NCBI GenBank assembly: GCA_018058125.1
Contig: JAGPCH010000023.1
Location: forward strand, 1 to 10,337
Direction: 5' to 3'
DNA: 10,337 nt
Source of the DNA: Ignavibacteria bacterium
Lineage (GTDB): Bacteria > Bacteroidota > Ignavibacteria > Tepidaquicellales > Tepidaquicellaceae
Under the pieces are notes generated by a model. The model was not told the origin of the DNA. It was given only the letters and a program-made list of their open reading frames with translations, and did no database searches. Positions 6,805 through 10,337 of this stretch are shown here, one piece after another. The translations under genes and the position numbers were made by a program. Each line of letters begins with the position of its first letter. Position 1 is the first letter of the stretch.

Positions 6805-8745
6805 TCAGGTATCATTTTTAATCTGAGCATTCTGATCTTTATCATCATTTTTTACCCGGGTGACTCTGAAGGCAGGAACTTCATAATTCTTATCAAGATA
6901 GCTTGATGGAATTGTAACCATGTTCCCGTCTCTGGCAGCACGGTAATGAGGAGACAGAATCTCAATACCCGCTTCATTACAGCAGTCCTGAATATTCTGA
7001 TGGAGATTTGAATATATTACAGCCTGTCTGCCGGCATCTTTGGTAAAAGCATTTATCTGATAAGAAACGTAAAAATCATCCAGACTTGTTTGCAAAACAA
7101 AAGGAGACGGTGTTTTCAGAATCATATCAGTTCTTAATGCAGCATCAATTAGCGCTTTGTGCATATTTTTCCATGGTACGTCATAACCAATTGTAACAGT
7201 AGAATGTACTATTAAACCCGGATCTTCCGGCTTTGTATTGGTTGAATAATTTATTGTGCTGCTTGATAGTACATTAGCATTAGGAACTGTAACGTCCTCA
7301 TTCTTAATTGTCCTTATTCTTGTCACAAGCATTGATTTTTCAATTACATCACCTGTAACTTCACCAATCTTGACCCGGTCACCTATTTTGAACGGTCTCA
7401 TATATGTAATGACAAGTCCTGCTACCATGTTCGAAATAGCATTTGAAGAACCTAATGAAAAAAGGATCCCAATAAATACTGAGACTCCCTGAAATGCAGG
7501 TGATCCGGATCCGGGCAGATAAGGAAAGATCAGAACAAACATAAAGGCGTATAAAAGGAATTTTATAATGTTGAATGTAGGAAGCGCCCAGTCTGAATGA
7601 AAGCCGCTTATACTTATATTGCCGTTCTGTATTTCATCAAAGAAATATTTAACACCTTTAAGTGCATACCGGAATATAAAATAAATGACAAAAACAGTAA
7701 ATAAGTTAGGAAGATATTCAAGAATTCCTGACAAAGCCTTGCCCGCAGGAGTCATAACCCAGCCCAGTAACGTATTTGTATATGCTTTAGTTTTTGGAAA
7801 AATACTGAACAAGACAGGCAAGCTGAAATATACAACAAGTATTATAGTGATGATTTTCATTATATTTACTGCTCTTATAGCAAACTTGAGCTGATGTAGA
7901 GGAGTTAATAATTTTACATCCCGTATAGTAAATCCTTTAAAATATTTTTCTTTATTATTATGCAGATATATTTCAAGTCGTTTGAATAACTTTCTTATAG
8001 AAATTATCAACACACCCAATATCACTATTATCAGTACAACCAGGCCAATCCGCTTAAGCCAGTTGATCAAACTGTTTTCATTGCGTACTTTTTCAATTTC
8101 ATTTTTAATGACTGTCAGATACTCTATGGCAAGTTGTTTGTTTTCTTTTCCAAACCAAAGAGCATCCAGATTATTGACTGTAACTATGACTGATTCATTA
8201 TTGTAAATTATATCATATCCGAATTCAGATTCTACTGCCTTTAAAGAATCCGGATTAAAAAACGGATCATCATAAAGTTTTTTTATCCGCTGACTGATAG
8301 CTGCTGCTCGGTCTTTGGAATTAAAAGATCCAGTCTTTGTGTATATTAAAAAAAGAGTGTCATTGATCAATATAACCGGATAACCAACAGCATTTTTCTT
8401 CAACTTATCTATGTTTTTCAACTGATCAGCTTTGCGAAGTGAATCAATAATCGCGATCTTGTTTAGCTTTTCCTCCAGCTCAGCAGTTTTCTGATTATCT
8501 CCCCTGGCATCCTGCAGCTCTTTCTGGAGCTGAACTTTAATTAATGAATCCGTATGCTGCATCTGCTGCTGCTGTAACATCTTTGACTGAGTGACTTCGC
8601 TTAAAGAATCAGCTTTTAAAGTATCACTTATGACAGGTTCATTCTCTTCACCTGTATTTTCTTTTGAGCTGTTATCCTGAGAAAATGCAGAAATAGTCAT
8701 TGCAAAAATAGCTGCAATCAACAAAGTTGTCTTAAGTTTCTTCAT
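6805..8745 (-). CDS. large MscS-family mechanosensitive ion channel with periplasmic domain
   Basis: This 646-residue protein should be an inner-membrane channel that opens under membrane tension to release solutes. A signal peptide (likely cut after AFS, residue 22) precedes a glutamine-rich predicted coiled coil (about 45-118) and a periplasmic domain (about 119-228). Membrane segments follow at about 231-251, 297-316, 344-363 and 391-409, then the pore helix within 418-448 (FIGILFSLGSSNAISNMVAGL, Gly and Ala spaced as in MscS TM3). The beta domain carries PFKIGDRVKIGEVTGDVIE (451-469) and TVPNANVLSSSTINYS (486-501); the C-terminal domain ends in the SPHYRAARDGN motif (598-608) and a charged tail. 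The start overlaps the 3' end of the antiporter gene by 14 bases, so the two are translationally linked. No terminator was seen after the stop. Confidence 0.92.
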   Translation of the reverse strand: MKKLKTTLLIAAIFAMTISAFSQDNSSKENTGEENEPVISDTLKADSLSEVTQSKMLQQQQMQHTDSLIKVQLQKELQDARGDNQKTAELEEKLNKIAIIDSLRKADQLKNIDKLKKNAVGYPVILINDTLFLIYTKTGSFNSKDRAAAISQRIKKLYDDPFFNPDSLKAVESEFGYDIIYNNESVIVTVNNLDALWFGKENKQLAIEYLTVIKNEIEKVRNENSLINWLKRIGLVVLIIVILGVLIISIRKLFKRLEIYLHNNKEKYFKGFTIRDVKLLTPLHQLKFAIRAVNIMKIITIILVVYFSLPVLFSIFPKTKAYTNTLLGWVMTPAGKALSGILEYLPNLFTVFVIYFIFRYALKGVKYFFDEIQNGNISISGFHSDWALPTFNIIKFLLYAFMFVLIFPYLPGSGSPAFQGVSVFIGILFSLGSSNAISNMVAGLVITYMRPFKIGDRVKIGEVTGDVIEKSMLVTRIRTIKNEDVTVPNANVLSSSTINYSTNTKPEDPGLIVHSTVTIGYDVPWKNMHKALIDAALRTDMILKTPSPFVLQTSLDDFYVSYQINAFTKDAGRQAVIYSNLHQNIQDCCNEAGIEILSPHYRAARDGNMVTIPSSYLDKNYEVPAFRVTRVKNDDKDQNAQIKNDT

Positions 8746-9916
8746 TTTGAATTAGTGTTTTGCTGGACATTATACCTGCCATCATAATAAGTGCAGATAA
8801 TAAAATTACCTGAATGATGAGGGATTCATTTACAAAAGGAAGCTGCTTGGAAACAGGAATAGAAATAAAAAGCAAAATTGTAATCAGACCTCTGGGGGCT
8901 ATAAAAAGTAACGGCTGAATATCCATTTTCCCGATCTTCAGCTGAATAAAACGAACTAAATATATAACGAAAACAATGCCTATAGCGATCAAAAGTCCGT
9001 TAGGATCCAATAGAGTAGAGGCATCTATCAAAAATCCGAATAACAGAAAGAACATTGTCCTGACAAGAAATGCTATCTCAACTACAACTTCCCGGAATCG
9101 CTGAACTTCGGTTTCAAGCTTCTCAGGGGCTAATTTTTTTATGAAAGAAAAATTTTTTAGCTCTTCAAGATTATTAAGCCATAATCCGAATATCAAAATA
9201 AATATCAACGAGGGTAAATGATAGATCTTTGAGACTGTATAGATCAAGATAACTATCATTATTATGGGAATGAACTTTACATGGTGATCAATATTTTTTA
9301 TCAATAAAGCCAGCCCTATACTTGCTCCAAATGAGATAAGAAGAATACTCACAATCTGAAACAAAAAATGCCCTCCGGCAGTGATATTTATGATCTCATT
9401 TACTGTGAAAAAATTAAATATAATCACACCGAAGATATCGGACATGCTTGATTCATAAATAACGAATTCCTTGTTCTCCTTGCTGAGATATCTTACGCTT
9501 GGAATTGCAACGGCGCTGCTGATAATGCAAAATGGAATAGCGTTTATGAAGCTGTCTTTAAGACTTGCATCTGACATCTTATGAAATGCAAAACCAATCA
9601 AAAGGAACAGAACAATTATTGGGAGAATCGCTGAAAGAGATGATTTGGTCAGGACGCTTTTTTTGCTTTTGTTTATTTCAAGCTCAAGACTTCCTTCAAG
9701 TACTATAAGTATTAAACCGACTGTACCCAGAATCGGGAGTAAAGGATCCAGATCAGGAACACTGGTAATCTCGAAAAATGATATTAATTGATGAACTCCC
9801 CATCCCAATGCCAGCAATAATAAAACTGATGGTATCTTGGTGTGTTTCGAACTTAGATCAAAAGCATAAGATATCAATATCAGTATGCAGAGAGTTACTA
9901 TTATGGCAGTTGTCAT
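8732..9916 (-). CDS. cation/proton antiporter (CPA superfamily, Na+/H+ exchanger domain)
   Basis: This 394-residue protein is hydrophobic throughout, with about 12 membrane segments, and matches the sodium/hydrogen exchanger domain (PF00999). It should exchange Na+ or K+ for protons at the inner membrane. Family features are IVLEGSLELEI (71-81), the inverted-repeat segment AIPFCIISSAVAIPSVRYLS (126-145), the ion-site helix ESSMSDIFGVIIFN (155-168) with Asp160, the REVVVEIAFLVRTMFFLLFGFLID region (275-298) and APRGLITILLF (340-350) with Arg342. The residue before Asp160 is Ser, where CPA1 members usually have Asn and CPA2 members Asp. It has no C-terminal TrkA/RCK regulatory domain, so it is a bare transport unit. 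It is the first gene of an operon with the overlapping MscS-family channel. No ribosome site is clear before the start. Confidence 0.88.
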   Translation of the reverse strand: MTTAIIVTLCILILISYAFDLSSKHTKIPSVLLLLALGWGVHQLISFFEITSVPDLDPLLPILGTVGLILIVLEGSLELEINKSKKSVLTKSSLSAILPIIVLFLLIGFAFHKMSDASLKDSFINAIPFCIISSAVAIPSVRYLSKENKEFVIYESSMSDIFGVIIFNFFTVNEIINITAGGHFLFQIVSILLISFGASIGLALLIKNIDHHVKFIPIIMIVILIYTVSKIYHLPSLIFILIFGLWLNNLEELKNFSFIKKLAPEKLETEVQRFREVVVEIAFLVRTMFFLLFGFLIDASTLLDPNGLLIAIGIVFVIYLVRFIQLKIGKMDIQPLLFIAPRGLITILLFISIPVSKQLPFVNESLIIQVILLSALIMMAGIMSSKTLIQNEET

Positions 9917-10337
9917 TCTTTAAAAAGAACTTTCGAATTATGTTTTTAATACTTAATCACTGTTTTTTTTAAGAGGATTCAAAATACTTCCGTCTCGTCT
10001 AAGAAGCAATGAATTAACTTATTTTTATGCTCTTTAAACTTTGCTGGTTGTTTGATAAGATAACAATTAAGCTGAACAAATATTAAATCATCCTCCCGTG
10101 GATTAATAACAATTAACCGATTAATAAATATTTTGACCTGAAAGCAATTCGGCTGAACCTGAGCCAAATTTCAAAACTATTATTAATATAAATATTACGA
10201 TTATCTTCCCAAAAAATCTTTCTACTCCCAAGATACTGCAATTGGCGCTACAATTTTATATATATTTGAATATACATATTTCGTTAAATAAACAATTATT
10301 GTAAGAGGTTTTAAAAATAATACTCCTCCGTAAATTG
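9917..10337. other. leader region of the antiporter operon, no gene seen
   Basis: This 421-base AT-rich stretch lies upstream of the minus-strand antiporter gene and should carry its promoter. One leftward -7 match (TAGTTTTG on the minus strand of 10172-10179) lacks a well-spaced -33 element. Direct repeats are present: ATAACAATTAA at 10060-10070 and 10106-10116, and GATTAATAA at 10101-10109 and 10119-10127. A 62-residue minus-strand reading frame (9979-10167) shows no family or signal features and is probably not a gene. Confidence 0.4.

Noticed and set aside
7256..7492. Plus-strand reading frames opposite the MscS-family gene.
   Set aside because: They are antisense shadows of a clearly coding frame and show no independent protein features.
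9979..10167. 62-residue minus-strand reading frame in the leader of the antiporter operon.
   Set aside because: No family resemblance, no signal or membrane segment, and no ribosome site; it is most likely chance.
10242..10268. TTG, 16 bases, TATATTTG as a rightward promoter near the window end.
   Set aside because: The spacing is too short for the Bacteroidota consensus, the region is almost pure A/T, and no start codon follows in the remaining 69 bases.

Overview
The window is AT-rich bacterial DNA. Start codons lack clear Shine-Dalgarno sequences, secreted proteins begin MKK, and one good match to the Bacteroidota promoter (TTTG, 20 nt, TAnnTTTG) is present. Together these suggest a Bacteroidota/Ignavibacteria-type (FCB group) genome; this assignment is inference. 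No CRISPR array, insertion sequence or phage gene was recognised.

Left edge (1-708): the 3' end of a tRNA gene, a possible terminator, then about 600 bases with no intact gene. Within this lies what looks like a decayed reading frame on the minus strand, carrying three in-frame stops. Next, 709-3218 holds two plus-strand genes that are probably co-transcribed. One is an oxygen-dependent formylglycine-generating enzyme with both catalytic cysteines; the other is a DUF1254/DUF1214 lipoprotein. A strong intrinsic terminator closes this unit. An outer-membrane beta-barrel of the phenol-degradation MetA-like 'transporter' family follows separately (3252-4292). No sulfatase, the usual formylglycine target, is in view.

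Middle (4291-6433): an AT-rich inverted repeat separates the barrel gene from a convergent minus-strand pair that encodes a split ThrE-type exporter (the YjjP-like half, then the YjjB-like half). A divergent 320-bp gap leads to a small plus-strand DUF202 membrane protein.

Right (6434-10337): directly after the DUF202 stop codon lies the minus-strand wreck of a gene for the C-terminal domain of an MscS-type mechanosensitive channel, broken by a 13-bp tandem duplication and a second frameshift. Beyond it an intact minus-strand operon encodes a CPA-family cation/proton antiporter and, overlapping it by 14 bp, a large periplasmic-domain MscS-family channel. These two suggest a unit handling ion and osmotic balance. 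The dead channel fragment is from a different MscS subfamily than the intact neighbour, so it is a lost paralogue and not a simple duplication. The last 420 bases hold the leader of the antiporter operon and no convincing gene.

Most of the window is ordinary housekeeping and membrane transport. The items most worth a second look are the two gene remnants, the formylglycine enzyme paired with a DUF1254 lipoprotein, and the antiporter-channel operon.
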